Assembly (NCBI RefSeq): GCF_030272615.1
Contig: NC_081414.1
Coordinates: 820,098,396 to 820,162,395, forward strand
Source: Cryptomeria japonica
Taxonomy: Eukaryota; Streptophyta; Pinopsida; Cupressales; Cupressaceae
Direction of reading: 5' to 3'
DNA: 64,000 bases
Within the stretch, counting starts at the first letter, position 1; every line of letters starts with the position of its first letter. Made by a program: the position numbers and the translations under genes. This document shows positions 22,322 through 33,710 of this stretch, in pieces. The notes below the pieces were generated by a model that saw only the letters and a program-made list of their open reading frames with translations, had not been told where the DNA came from and ran no database searches.

Positions 22322-24030
22322 ATGACACAAGTTCCTCCTATAAATTTTGTGACATGGAATAACAGAAGCCCTCTCATTCCCCCCACTTCACCTATTGTAT
22401 GGGGGCCAATTCCCTCTACCGCACTCAAAGTTGTCCCAAAATTTACTGGGGAATGTCACAAAACCCTCGAGGAACACCTAAAAGACATGGCCAATGTCTG
22501 CATCATCCATGGTATCACCAAGCAACATGTAGCCTTGAGACTACTCATGGCCTCTTTCAAAGGAAGAGCTTTAGATTGGTATAGATCCCTGGGTCCGAAT
22601 ACTATAGTGGATTGGGACCAGCTAGGAGACTATTTCTTTCAGATGTTCTCAGACAAAGCTGATAGATCATCATTGATGCACCACTTGATTATGATAAAGA
22701 GAGCCCCCCAAGAAGCACTGACAAAATTCAATTTAATATTTCAGAGGACCTGGAAAAGAATTCCTTCACCTGCCCACCCTCTTGTGGATATGGCATTCGT
22801 CTTTTACCTGAAGGCCTTCAATTCTGACATATCAGTAATGATCCAGTCGCTATGAGGAAATACCCTCCCGCAAGCTTTTGAGATAGCGGTCAAAGCAGAG
22901 AATAACCTGATAGATTCAGGCAAGCTCGCGCCACGCCCCCTCATGCCATTATTTCCTGAGCTATCTAACCAAGCCCCTGAAGAGGTCGTGCCCAGCACAT
23001 CTTCTCTTCAATCCATGCATATTTACCCTAGCCCCCAACAAGCATATGCCCCTCCGCAATCATCTTTGGCCATGGAAGTCAGCGACATGAAGAATTTATT
23101 AAGAACCTTCTCCAATGAGATTGTCAATCTAAAAAGGGCACAGATCTCACCCACTAGACCCCCTTTCCAACAAAATTTCCAAGGGAATAGGCCCTCGTAC
23201 CAACAAAACCAGTATGCAAACAACTGTGTTGATAAATCCACCCAACCAAATAGTCAAATAGTCTCAATCCCCAATCCTTTGCAGACCGTTTACCCCAACA
23301 CCAGTAAGGAATTGACAGTGGGGCAAAATAATCTAGCAGACGACACTAACTCTTGGTGTTTTCCATGCAATAATGCTCACGCTCCCAGAAATTGTCCGAG
23401 AGTTAATTTGCAGCAAAAAATTGCAGAGCAATGGAGCTTAGGAGTGACACCAGATGAGTCAGCATATGCATCTCCCGGCATGGATAACGCATCTCTCATC
23501 ACCCAAATGCAGGGTATGTCAATGCAATTAAAGGCAGAGATAGCTCCAAACCATGCACTATTCTCTTGGATGGAGGATGAGGACACCGTACTCACCAATG
23601 GCACAACTACCTCAAGGGAAGGGGGGACCCTTGTACAATCAGATTATAACCTCCGCTCAAAAAGGCATTTCACTAGGGAAAACACAAACGCCCTAGGAAA
23701 AATGTCCACAGATAAATTTCTTGAACAACCCATGGTTGCTTCCACGTACCCAAAGAAGGAGTTTATCCCTTATAAACCAAGAGAGCCAAAAGCATCGGTG
23801 CCAACAATAATAGATGTGGTGGAACAGCTGAAGAAAGCTTCGACCAAAATCTCCTTATGGGATCTCCTTAGTATCCCAGAGCAAAAGAATCGACTGAAAG
23901 AGGCCCTGTCTGATATCGAGAAAAGTGCAAGCAGGAATGCCACCAAAGCTCTGCAGATCAATGAGGAAAGGTTTCCACCCTCTATGGACAGACCATGCCC
24001 TCCAACAATATTAACTAATGAAGCCATGCC
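22322..24030 (+). pseudogene. Element B gag
   Basis: Starts at ATG 22322 (MTQVPPINFVTWNNRSP), roughly 200 bp of element B sequence after the left LTR once the nested chromovirus is removed. The capsid part shows FTGECHKTLEEHLKDMANV, LRLLMASFKGRALDWYRSL and FNLIFQRTWKRIP, typical of Ty3/gypsy gag. A TGA at 22855 interrupts the frame, which then continues through a Pro/Gln-rich linker to a knuckle CFPCNNAHAPRNC with the same C-X2-C-X3-H-X4-C spacing as element A gag. The TGA lies where CGA would fit. The family link to element A is inferred from knuckle spacing and overall order. Confidence 0.82.
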
Positions 24031-24349
24031 TCCTAAGTCTCAAGTGGAAGGTAAGCACAAACTGAACCTTTTCTACCTAACCCTCATAGTCGGGGATAAG
24101 CTCTTACATAATTTTATGATAAATTATGGTGCTAGCACCACTGTCATGCCTAAGCAAATCACGGAGATCTTGAATATCAAATATGAGCCCTTAAATAGGG
24201 GTGTTATGCAGTTAGACGGAAATAAAGTCCAGACCGTAGGTCTTATCAAGAACCTTCCGCTAACATTATTTGCATGTCCTTGTGTCACCGTCCCCCAAGA
24301 AGTGGTAGTCATCGACATCCCACCTGTTTTTGGGCTTTGCCTTTCCTAA
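24031..24349 (+). pseudogene. Element B aspartic protease (active-site Asp replaced)
   Basis: Continuous with gag. The retropepsin loop reads FMINYGASTTVMP at about 24114-24150, so the catalytic D-S/T-G is N-Y-G. The rest of the fold follows (EPLNRGVMQLDGNKVQTVG, LPLTLFACP). The Asp-to-Asn change would abolish proteolysis. The frame ends at TAA 24347-24349, with the recognisable C-terminal strand continuing in a second frame to about 24676. Confidence 0.75.
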
Positions 24350-24689
24350 GATTTTATAGCCAAAATAGGAGGCTACTTGTCCTTAGATTGGTCCCACCTT
24401 ATCCTCTGCACTCAACGTGGTGCCAAACTCAAAATCCTTTCAAAGCCCCTCCACACTGAACACGTAGCAGATCACGCCATGCTCAACTTTGAACCCACTC
24501 ACACTTCCATCTCAAACGAAGAAAGGAAAACCATAGAGCTCCTGGAGGATGAAGAAGTGACCGGGGATATTCCACCTAATCAGGAGATTTTCTTAAATGA
24601 ATTCATAGACTCTGATCTCTACTCCACCTACCATGCCACCGGCCTAGGTACTTACTGCATATTTGACAAAAAATAGGTCATCCTGAAAC

Positions 24690-25235
24690 TTATCAAGGAA
24701 CCATTTTCCAAAGAGGAATTGTCCTCCGCACTATGGACCCTACACTTTGATGGTGCGAGATAAAAAGTAGGTTCAAGAGCTGGGATTTGCCTCACTTCAC
24801 CCTCAAGTGAATGGATTATGAAGTCTTTTCATCTACAATTTGCATGCTTGAATAATGAAGCAGAGTATGAAGGACTGATCCAGGGTTTGATCTTGACGGA
24901 GAGGATGGGAATCAAAAAATTGAAAGTTCTAGGTGATTCTGAGTTGGTGGTACACCAAGTCTGAGGAATCTCTAGCACGAAGCACGTCCACATGAGATCC
25001 TATTGTCACAAAACATGGGATCTGATTGAAAGCTTTGATGCTTTCAATATCTAGAGAGTTCCTCAAAAAGAAAATTTTGCGGCCGACCAGATGGCCACCA
25101 TTAGGGCGCAATTTGACCCTACTGCGAACCTACTCGCCAATTCCCAAACAGTCTGTGTCGTTGTCCGGCCAGCTATTCTGGATAATGACACTCATTGGCA
25201 AGTCTTCGAAAGTGATGAGTAGATTGCCCTGTTCA
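24690..25235 (+). pseudogene. Element B: additional RNase H upstream of RT
   Basis: With several stops ignored, the plus strand reads LHFDGAR, NNEAEYEGLIQGL, VLGDSELVVHQV and ENFAADQMATI. These supply the Asp-Glu-Asp-Asp set of a complete RNase H. It precedes RT and matches element A's upstream RNase H in order and motif. The retrovirus-like RNase H that follows RT in this element lacks its acids, so this copy was probably the working enzyme. Stops (TAA, TGA, TAG) show that it is dead now. Confidence 0.82.
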
Positions 25236-25379
25236 TTCAAAACTCAACGGAGTTTGCAAATCAGCTGTAACCTAAGGTGAAAGAGGCTTATGGGAACCAA
25301 ATCATCCAGCTGAGATCCAACAAGCTTCCTAATGAGTTGATCACCTTGGAAAATTTGTTTGACCATGTTGACGCCAAAA

Positions 25380-26335
25380 ATGATAAGTGAAAGCTTACAA
25401 CCAATAAAGGAGACTATACTGAAGTGTTGGTAGGAGGTGGAAGAATGCTCAAAGTCGGGAAGGAGGTTCCTCCAAAGGACCGAAAAAAATTGGCCCGATA
25501 TTGAGATGAATATATGGGTGTACTAGCGTGGTCCTATGAAGATTTGAAAGGTTACAATCCCAACATCATTCAGCACACCATCGAGCTCACTAATGGAGCC
25601 AAACTAGTCCGCCAAAAGTAGAGACCGGTCAATCCGAAGATCAAATCCCTCATGGCCCAAGAGTTGAAAAAATGATAGAATCTAGAATCATCTACCCCAT
25701 CAAGCACAGTACCTGGGTATCCAACCTGGTGCCAGTCAGGAAGAAGAACAGAGACATCCAACTTTGCGTGGATTTTTGAGACTTAAACCACACATCTTTA
25801 AAAGATCACTACCCTTTTCCATCAATGGAACAATTGCTCAGCAAGGTAGCAAGATCAGAGATGTTCTCAATGTTGGACAGTTTCTCAAGTTACAATCAAG
25901 TCTTGGTGAAGCCAGAGGATCAACACAAGACAACTTTCACAACCAAATGGGGAACATTCGCCTATCAAAAAATGTCTTTTGGGTTGTCAAATGTCGGTGC
26001 AACTTTTCAAAGAGCTATGGACCTTGCCTTCAAGGAGCTCATCAACAAGATCGTCCTCATATATTTGGATGACTTAACAGTGTTTTCAAAGGTCAAAGAA
26101 TATCATTTTGATCATCTCGAGTTGGTGTTCCAAAAGTGCCTAGAATTTGGGATCTCTTTAAACCCAAAAAAATGTATCTTTGGAGTCCCTCAAGGGAAAC
26201 TACTAGGACATATAGTGTCAAAGGAAGGGGACTCCATTGACCCTGACCAAGTTAAAGCAATAAAAGAGATTCCCCTCCCTATCAATAAAAAGGGGGTCCA
26301 GTCTTTCCTATGAAAGATTAACTTTGTCAGTCGAT
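25380..26335 (+). pseudogene. Element B reverse transcriptase
   Basis: The pre-RT motif LAWSYEDLKGYNPNIIQHTIE leads into fingers and palm: KHSTWVSNLVPVRKKN, SLKDHYPFPSMEQLL, FTTKWGTFAYQKMSFGLSN and an intact YLDD loop (VLIYLDDLTVFSK) near 26055. The best open part is 25825-26313. Stops before it include TAG where KQRP is expected and TGA where DFRDLN is expected, both consistent with C-to-T change. A TGA at about 26311 ends the open part before FVSRFISDFAG. Confidence 0.92.
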
Positions 26336-26790
26336 TTATTTCTGATTTCGCGGGGATGGTAAGTCCCATCACCTTGATCCTCAAGAAGGAAACACATTTC
26401 AAATGGACTCTTGAAGCTAAGGAAGCTTTTGACAAGATCAAAGAGGCTATCTGTTCATCCCCCATGCTATTTAACTCGGATATGTCTAAAGACTGCATAA
26501 TGTATGTTTTCTCTGGTCATTATAGCATTGATATGGTCCTGACCCAGAAAGATGCAGAAAAGGGTAGTGAGCACCCTATAGCCTTTCATTCAAAGACCTT
26601 GAAGGGATATGAGGTGAAGTATAACTTTGTTGAAAAACAAGCTTTGGTTGTGGTCAAGGGCCTGAAAAAATTCAGGCACTTCATTGCTTGCAATAAGACT
26701 ATAGTGTATGTTGCTAATCCAACTATCAGAGAATACAACATGGAAGGTGACATCACCGAGAAAAGGGCAAACTGAATAACTAAAATCCCA
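26336..26790 (+). pseudogene. Element B: degenerate RNase H after RT
   Basis: The connection/RNase H position normal for Ty3/gypsy: THFKWTLEAKEAFDKIKEA, then MYVFSGHYSIDMVLTQ, HPIAFHSKTLKGYEVKYN, EKQALVVVKGLKKFRHF and TIVYVANPTIREY. The first catalytic Asp (expected in a TDAS-like motif) is replaced by the VFSGHY context, and the TDH-like Asp is replaced by VANP. The Glu (VEKQAL) remains. So the fold is kept while at least two of the acids are absent, as in retroviral tether domains. It lies between RT and integrase. Confidence 0.8.
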
Positions 26791-28189
26791 GATTATGATA
26801 TTGACGTCAGGCCCACCAAAATAATCTGTGGCAAAGGCTTGTGCGAATATATAGCCCAGGAGTGCCAACCTCGAGAAATGAAGATGGCCACAGAAGGAGT
26901 TGTGATGGTTACCTCTAAGCCATTAGAGACATGTTGGATGGAGGCCCAAAAACTCTTCATGAAGATGAGGAGCTTCCCTGAAGGTCTTCCCCCTAGAAAA
27001 AAGAGATTCTATAGGCTTCAAAATAGCGGTTTCTACTTGGTGGATGGCATACTTTTCAACAGAAATTTCAATGGAGTCCTACTTCGTTGTGTGCGCCAAT
27101 GCTAGACTAGCAAGATCTTACAGGAGTTTCACTACGGGTCGTCAGGAGGTCACTTTTCGGCACAAACAACCATCATCAAGATCACTCATGCTGAATATTT
27201 TTGGCCCTCCATGTTCAAAGACGTGCACACCTTGGTGAGGGAGTGCAAAGAATGTCAGTATTACACTGGCAGGTGTAAAAAGGTGGCAATGCCACTCAGA
27301 CCCATAATGGTGGAGGAACCCTTTGCTCAATGGGGACTTGACTTTATAGGGATGATCAATCCCACGAGATTGGTCAGACATAAGTGGATCCTGACCGCTA
27401 TCGGCTACTTCACCATATGGTCTAAAGTTGTTCCCTTAAAGAATTCATCAGAGACCGAGGTGCTAACATTCCTAGAGGACCTGGTGTGCCGATACGATCC
27501 GCCAAAGACCATAATACTAGATAACACATGTGCATTCGTGGGTTCATGAATCACCCAATTTTCCCTCAGCAAAGGTATTTACCTAAAAACCTCCTCTAAC
27601 TACTATCCGCAAGGAAATGGGCTCATTGAGTCCACTAATAAAAATCTTATTAGACTCATTAAAAGGATAGGCTCAGAGTATAAGAGGGTGTGGCATCACC
27701 ACTTGAGGAGCGCGTTATGGGCTGACCAGATAACACCCAAGTAGGTCTTGAATAACTCCCCAAACAAGTTGGTCTATGGTAAGGATGCACTTTTTCCCAT
27801 TTCCTTGGAGATCCCAGCCTTGCAATTACTCAAGTCCATCGAAGTAGCAGAAAACGGTCCTATGGATGTAAGATTGGCAAAGATTATGGAACTAAAAAGA
27901 GGTTAGAGAGGCAGCTTTCGCATCTCTCCTAACCCGTCAGCAAACCGTCAATAGGTGGTTCGATAGCAAAAAGAGTTCTAACTTGGGATTCAAACAAGGC
28001 GACCTCGTGTTGAAATATAATGAAAGGGTGGCCAAGCCCGGTCAACATACTAAGTTTGATGGATTATGGGAGGAACCTTTCCGCATCATAAGTTGCAAAG
28101 GTTTCAATTTGTTCAACCTTGAAGATATGCAAGGGGACTCTCTCCTGACCCCGGTCAATGGATTTCATCTTAAACCTTATCATTATTAG
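26791..28189 (+). pseudogene. Element B integrase
   Basis: After a linker, the zinc-binding region reads GGHFSAQTTIIKITHAEYFWP and CKECQYYTG. The core follows: GLDFIGMINP (Asp), IILDNTCAFV (Asp) and YYPQGNGLIESTNKNLI (Glu), so the DDE triad is visible. The C-terminal GPY-like part (FKQGDLVLKYNERVAKPG, GLWEEPFRIISCKG) ends at 28187-28189. Frames are broken at about 27103, 27547, 27742 and 27905. No chromodomain follows, which argues for a non-chromovirus Tat/Athila-type lineage. Confidence 0.9.
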
Positions 28190-28428
28190 TTTCTCTCTAA
28201 ATGTATATAATGTAAATAATGCCTTGTGTGCCTTATTTATTTAATTATTCCTAGTTATTTACCAAGAAAACAAAATGCAATCACAAGATATGCCATAATT
28301 AAACAAGAGAAAAGAAAAGTCATTATATTATGGGTTTTTTGTTGTTATACAGTTCATGGACATGCCCCTGGCCTTCCTTTTTACAAAAGTTGCAAGATGA
28401 AAGCTCTCAATGATAGGCTGCTATTTTC
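28190..28428. other. Spacer after pol in element B
   Basis: AT-rich sequence between the pol stop and the antisense ORF. I see nothing coding. Confidence 0.5.
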
Positions 28429-29142
28429 TCAAAGACTCTCTCCATCTTCATCATCCTCCATTTGAAAGTCAAGGTCTCCACTATCATTTGAAGTATCCTC
28501 TCCCTCTGACCACTCATGGTCAAAAGCACCACTAGGTACCCCACCCATGGAGATAACAACCAGATTTGGTTGAATGTGTGGTGTTAAGACCCACAGGAAA
28601 ATGTAAACCCAGAAATCGGAGTACCATTCAGTACCATCCAGAGCAGGAATTATCATATGGACACGGAGGAGGAACTCTACAACAATATCTGCTCGAAAAT
28701 GGTGGGTTGATAGTATCATCATTCTTAGACCGCTGATAAGCGCATGCCAAGTTACCTCCTCACCGGAAGTAATAAAGTGCCTCAGATCCGATGCTAGAGG
28801 AAGGCCCCTGAAAGGGACGTAGTACGCCACCACATCTTCCAACCCTCCCAAATAGTCTTGGGAGAAGAGTGCCTTGGTGAGCTACGAGGTCAATAGCTCA
28901 GTCAATCCAAAATCCAGCAGCGAAGCAACAAAACACGAACAAATATTTGTGTTCACACGGTAATGGTCCACGTTATCTATAAAATCCTCGCCAAGCACCC
29001 ATTTGATAGCAACAACAATCAGGAGATTCTTCTACCTTGTCACCATCTGCAGCCTCTAATCAGAAATGTTCTCGAGGAAAGTGTCCTGAGCTTTGCTACT
29101 AATGAGTCTAACAGGAGTATCTGTATCCTGAAGAAACTCCAT
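28429..29142 (-). pseudogene. Antisense ORF between pol and ORF3 of element B
   Basis: On the strand opposite to gag-pol a 238-codon frame runs from ATG (29140-29142) to TGA (28429-28431). The C-terminal 140 codons are uninterrupted (YVPFRGLPLASDLRHFITSG, EWYSDFWVYIFLWVLTPHIQ) and end in a strongly acidic tail (EWSEGEDTSNDSGDLDFQ, then further acids). The N-terminal 97 codons carry three in-frame stops, all TAG, but read through well. I recognise no domain. Antisense ORFs between pol and the 3' LTR are known in some plant Tat-lineage elements such as maize Grande. Whether this is homologous cannot be judged without a search. Confidence 0.55.
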
Positions 29143-29753
29143 TGTCGAAGCAGAACCTACGCAAAAGAATGTCTGAAAATACATATTTATAACAAATTCT
29201 CAGCTCAGGGTGACAAGTGACAAATATGCCAATGCTCCCAATTTCCAATGCTCCTGTCATGTTTCATTAATTCGCATGATAGAGCAAGGTCTGATTCAGA
29301 ATTGGCAATGTCCTGCCTGGTACCTCAAAGAAAGAGGTGATGCAAACACACACCACGCGTATGTGTAGGTACATCACATTTTAAAACATAACTCCCGCAG
29401 GACTGTCTTAGCTTGTGTGAGCCCCGCTCACTGCCGATTTTCTTAGTAAGAGAGAGGATCCGTCTAGCCGAGATTTTCATCTCAAGTGGCTTTAATTAAT
29501 GGCAGGCTAAATAAGTTTCCTTTGGGAATCATGAATGGCGACGCTCATCCTTTTCAAGGTTAATTGCAACTGCAAAATGATTTGGCATGCGTGTAAGCAG
29601 ACGCTTGTTTTTAAACGTCCCCTGTTGTGAAAATCTAGGCACGCAGTGCCTTAAAGGAAGTGGGTCACCCGATGATCATCTTATTGCTCTTTCTATAACC
29701 TAAGTGTCCACTTTCTTTTGAAAGGTTGATAGAGAAAATCCCTCTTGCAGAAA
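29143..29753. other. Element B spacer between antisense ORF and ORF3
   Basis: About 600 bp without a convincing frame; a possible divergent promoter region for the antisense ORF and ORF3. No clear TATA or repeat identified. Confidence 0.4.
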
Positions 29754-32700
29754 ATGGAAGTCGAAGCTTCTTCCTCAGGTGCTACTCAAGGGAGACTGTG
29801 GGACGATGTTTTCAAAGAGCTCTTCTATTCTTCCCATGCCATACTACCTAGAGCAGATTATCTGAAAACCAAGGTCAGGCCAAAGATAGTTACCCGCAAT
29901 ACGTCCGCTGTAATTGATTCTTTTGAAAATGTTGCCGAGCTCGAGCCGCACAAACAACCCAAAAGCCTTAGGGAGGCTGCATGCAGTAGAATGTTGCATC
30001 ATAGAGCAGAGCCACAATCCATGGTGGCTCGATTCTGGAGTAGTGGTGCACCCCAATTTGAGGTCCCTATGGTTGCTTACTGTCCGGAGTTCGCAGTTGT
30101 GTGCACCTACGGGTTCGACCCCATTTCCTGTTCGATCAGCAACTTGTCCTTAAGAGTAGTGATCTCCCCGGAAGCCATAAGGGCTATGATGTGTTGTCCC
30201 ATTTTTTACGGAACAAAGGTGTTCTCTGAGAATACTATGGAAGATTTTTGGAACACCAGAAGGGATGCCTTATCTTTTTGCCAGAGTGTCCTTAATCGGA
30301 TTTTGTCCTCCAGGCTTTCGAGGCTCCCTTGGTCTTTTAGTGACCTGAAACATGATGAACTCAAAGATATCTCGTCTACTCTTGCATGGCTATGCGGTCA
30401 CAAAAAATGACCGGGAAATCACGGCCGCTATGATGGGTTTCCTTTTCAAATTTCATAAATAGAGGGAGTCTTTTCATTTTGATTTCTCTGTTTTCATAGC
30501 CAAGGCCATGATAACGCAGCTATCAAAATTTCAGTAGTTGCGGCGGTTCAAATTCACCTTGGTCCTAGTCCATTTGTTCTTGCACCAGAATGAGGCCTTC
30601 TTCATCCAACACATGCAGTTGGCTACCTACGATGAGTCAGGGAACCAGATGTCAGTGTCAGCTTGGACACCCGTTCTACTAGCTTCTTATGATGCATATC
30701 ATTTTTTTGACTATTTCTTAACTCCCATCCTTAGTGATTTTGGTTCAATCCCTAATGAACCACTTGCCCGCTTCTCTCATATTCAAATGAACTAGATGTG
30801 TAATGAACGCCCCCCCTGCGATTGGTTCATAGGTAGCTATTTCTCTTTCATCTGGGTGCATGGTTTCTCCAAGGAACCATTCCGCTTGCCTACCTATGTG
30901 ATTGAGAGAACCCTTTCTCTGTAAATTGTGCGACAATTAGTAAGAATCGAGAGAGCCATCGAGTCGGGAAAGCATGACACCTCCATCAGTGAAGACAACA
31001 AGGCAATTGGTCTCATTACTCTAGTCTGGAGAAATGAGAGTGAGGAAGTCCTGACATCCAAGCAGGTACAACTCAGCCTAGTAGCGATTGATGATCATTG
31101 GAGTTACGACCCAAATGGGTGTCTTAGCAGAAGGAAGAACACAGTGAAGCATGAGCCTCAGAGCTCATGGGAAGGATGCACAAATCCACAAGTGAATGAC
31201 CCAAGTTTGTATGTGGGTCTCAACGATTTTCCCATCCTAAAGCGGCCCCCGTGGTTGAGTTTCTATGCAGCCATGCAAAATTATAACCCAACAAAGCCCA
31301 TTCCCCAAGCAATGCTAGAAGCCATGACTGTAGACTCTTGGCCCAGAAAGAAGAGGGAGAATTTTTGGATCTACCAGATAGAAGTATGTTAGCCTAGGGA
31401 TAACATCAGGAATGCCCCCTTTGACAAATGTTTCAAGCTAGAATAGTGTCAGCACAATAAATCTGATGAAGATATAGGTAATAGTTCCCCACGTGGGTAC
31501 TCATCTCCTAAGGTAGCCCAGTGGCAGGACGTAGAGGTTATAAGTATCAAAGAGCCAAATCCTGAGCCCCATATTATTCTTCCTCTTGCTTGGTCCTCTC
31601 GCAAGCCCCATTCCTAGGTTGGCAAGAGACAAGCCGAGAAATAGGTGCATGATTGCCCTCCTAGTAAAAGGCAATACCTGAGTTCCACAAAGAATAATTC
31701 ATCTCCTCAAGCCCCGTGGTTTCCCTCAGATCCTCAGCGGTTGGTGACATCCACGGTTTAGGTACGCCCTTCTTCGCCTTTTCCTTCTACTCAAGTTGTT
31801 TCTTTTGCTTCCCCTCTTGTTGCAATGCAAACCCAAATTCCTATAGGCCTTACACTAGCACCCGTCGAAGCACTGGTTGATCCCCAAGGAGCATTTCCAC
31901 ATGCCTCTATTCCATTCCCGGCCTCTATTTTCATCCCCGTATCTTTTTCCTCACAGATGCTTGAAGCAGCCATCGTCTCGCGTAGGCTTGGTTTTGGAGA
32001 GTCCACTCCTCCCCAAAATGTCAGAGCAGTGTTCGTTGATATGTTCCCCTCAGGAGCCTCTCCCTTTATCCCATTGTTTTCTCCAGCCACACTTGCACAA
32101 CCTATCCAGACCACTTTTGGTGGCCCCATTTCCAATTTTCCTTTGCGGTTCCCCCTCACGCATCTTTTGCAGGCCAGGTTATTGCCAACCCAGATGATTT
32201 CCAGCAACAGGTTGCCTATTCCAAGACCACCCATATAGGCAAGATCAGCAAATGAAAAGAAAAGGAAGGTACCAGGACAACCCGTTTGTACCTAAAGACG
32301 CATTTGAGCAAGGAAAAAGATTATCTTTTCTTTGCAAATATGTTCCCCAAGGTTGATAAGTCGGAAGCCCAAATGAGACCCAACATTTACACTCTGCATG
32401 TTATTGGCGTCAACCTCCTAAATGCTACAGCATCCGACAAAGTTGAGATGATGGAGGAAACTTCAAAGCTCATGTCTTCAGACTTCATCAAAAAGAGTCA
32501 TTGCCTAGAGAAGCTACAAACGGAGAATGTGAACCTCCGAGAATATTTGGCCCAACAGAGAAAAGAAGATAAAGCTCAGAATGTCAAGATCAATCGCCTG
32601 CAAGGATTGCTAACATAGGCTAATTCGAAGAAAGGAAAGTTGTAGGATGCCCTTAATAATGTGAGTTCTCAGCTGAAGGGCTAGGAGACAACAAGAAATG

Positions 32701-33710
32701 TAGCTTTGAAGGAACTACAGGAAAAGGACCAAGAGATTCAACAGCTAAAGGCAGCTTCTAGAGATGCCACCCAAGTGCAAGCACAGTTGCGTGAGGAGAT
32801 TTGTCTAAAAGAAGAGTACACACGGCAACTGAGTGATGCACAAGTCATGCTTTCAGAGGAGAAAGCAAGATTTGAAATAGAGTTGCGTCAAAAAGACAAT
32901 GGCATAGAGCGAGCCAAGAAAAAAATTTAGACGTAGAGGTTTTACTACAACAGGGGCAAGATCGTATATCGCAACTCCAACAGGTTGTGCAACATGGAAA
33001 TTCAATTGATCATCAAGAAAGATAGGTGCAGGGAGCTGCAACATGAAATAATGACAAAGAGTGAGGAAGTCTCATGAATGCTAAGTATTCCTCCCCCTGT
33101 GCAGGTTTCTCAAGACTTTTCTCCGATCCTATCAGAATTGTATGTTTCCCATTGGGAAAGAATTAAGCAGTGCAGCCCCTCATTGCAGCCCTTGTTGAGA
33201 TTCATCAGAGAAGCGCAATGCCTCTATGCCGAGGTAGGAGCCCTCATCCATAGTTCTATGATCATCATTGGTCCCAAGATCCCCGTGGCTCGGGACCTAA
33301 TCCAAATGTTGTATGCAGCCCAGGATGAAGAGTTGAGAGTGAAGGGAATAGAAGATTGTCGGTAACTTATCAAGACAACTAATGTTTTCATCAATCACCA
33401 TAGAGTGATCATGAATGTATCAGTGGTGTTGGAGCCATTGCAGATCTCCATCCCGGACATCAAGCAACGTTTAGAGAGGTTTGTTTCGTTAGGTCTGCCT
33501 TCTCCTTTCCCCGCTGATGGTTCTGTTTTAGAAGTTGAGCAGATTTTAGATCAAATTGAGAAATTGTAGTGGGATAGAACTTTTCTCTAGCACCTGAACA
33601 ATCCCATCTCTACAGAAGAGGCTGATAATCTCCTACACCCCCTCACCCAACTCTACACGCTCTTGAAACTGGTCCATGACGAACTACTAGGCTTACTGTT
33701 TGACGAGTAA
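29754..33710 (+). pseudogene. Element B post-pol ORF ('ORF3'), about 1300 codons, broken
   Basis: A long plus-strand coding stretch with many stops fills the space between the antisense ORF and the right LTR. From an ATG at 29754 (the frame is already open at 29745) the N-terminal globular part (29754-30410: RLWDDVFKELFYSSHAILPR, SLREAACSRMLHHRAEPQSM, ISPEAIRAMMCCPIFYG) is followed by a conserved block at 30538-30795 (FKFTLVLVHLFLHQ, VSAWTPVLLASYDAYHFFDY). A second charged domain lies at 30928-31392, then a Pro/Ser-rich linker (31.7-32.24 kb) and a coiled coil (32286-33060: LQEKDQEIQQLKAASRD, LREEICLKEEYTRQLSDAQ). No signal peptide or membrane span is visible, so it is not env-like. The 30.5-30.8 kb block matches the ORF3 at 6.0-9.0 kb. 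The function is unknown. Confidence 0.65.

Noticed and set aside
31791..32234. 147-codon minus-strand frame opposite ORF3
   Set aside because: It mirrors the Pro/Ser-rich linker of the plus-strand ORF3; low-complexity shadow without independent features.
29754..33710. Idea that ORF3 is an envelope gene
   Set aside because: No signal peptide, no membrane-spanning segment and no furin-like site visible; the C-terminus is coiled coil and hydrophilic.
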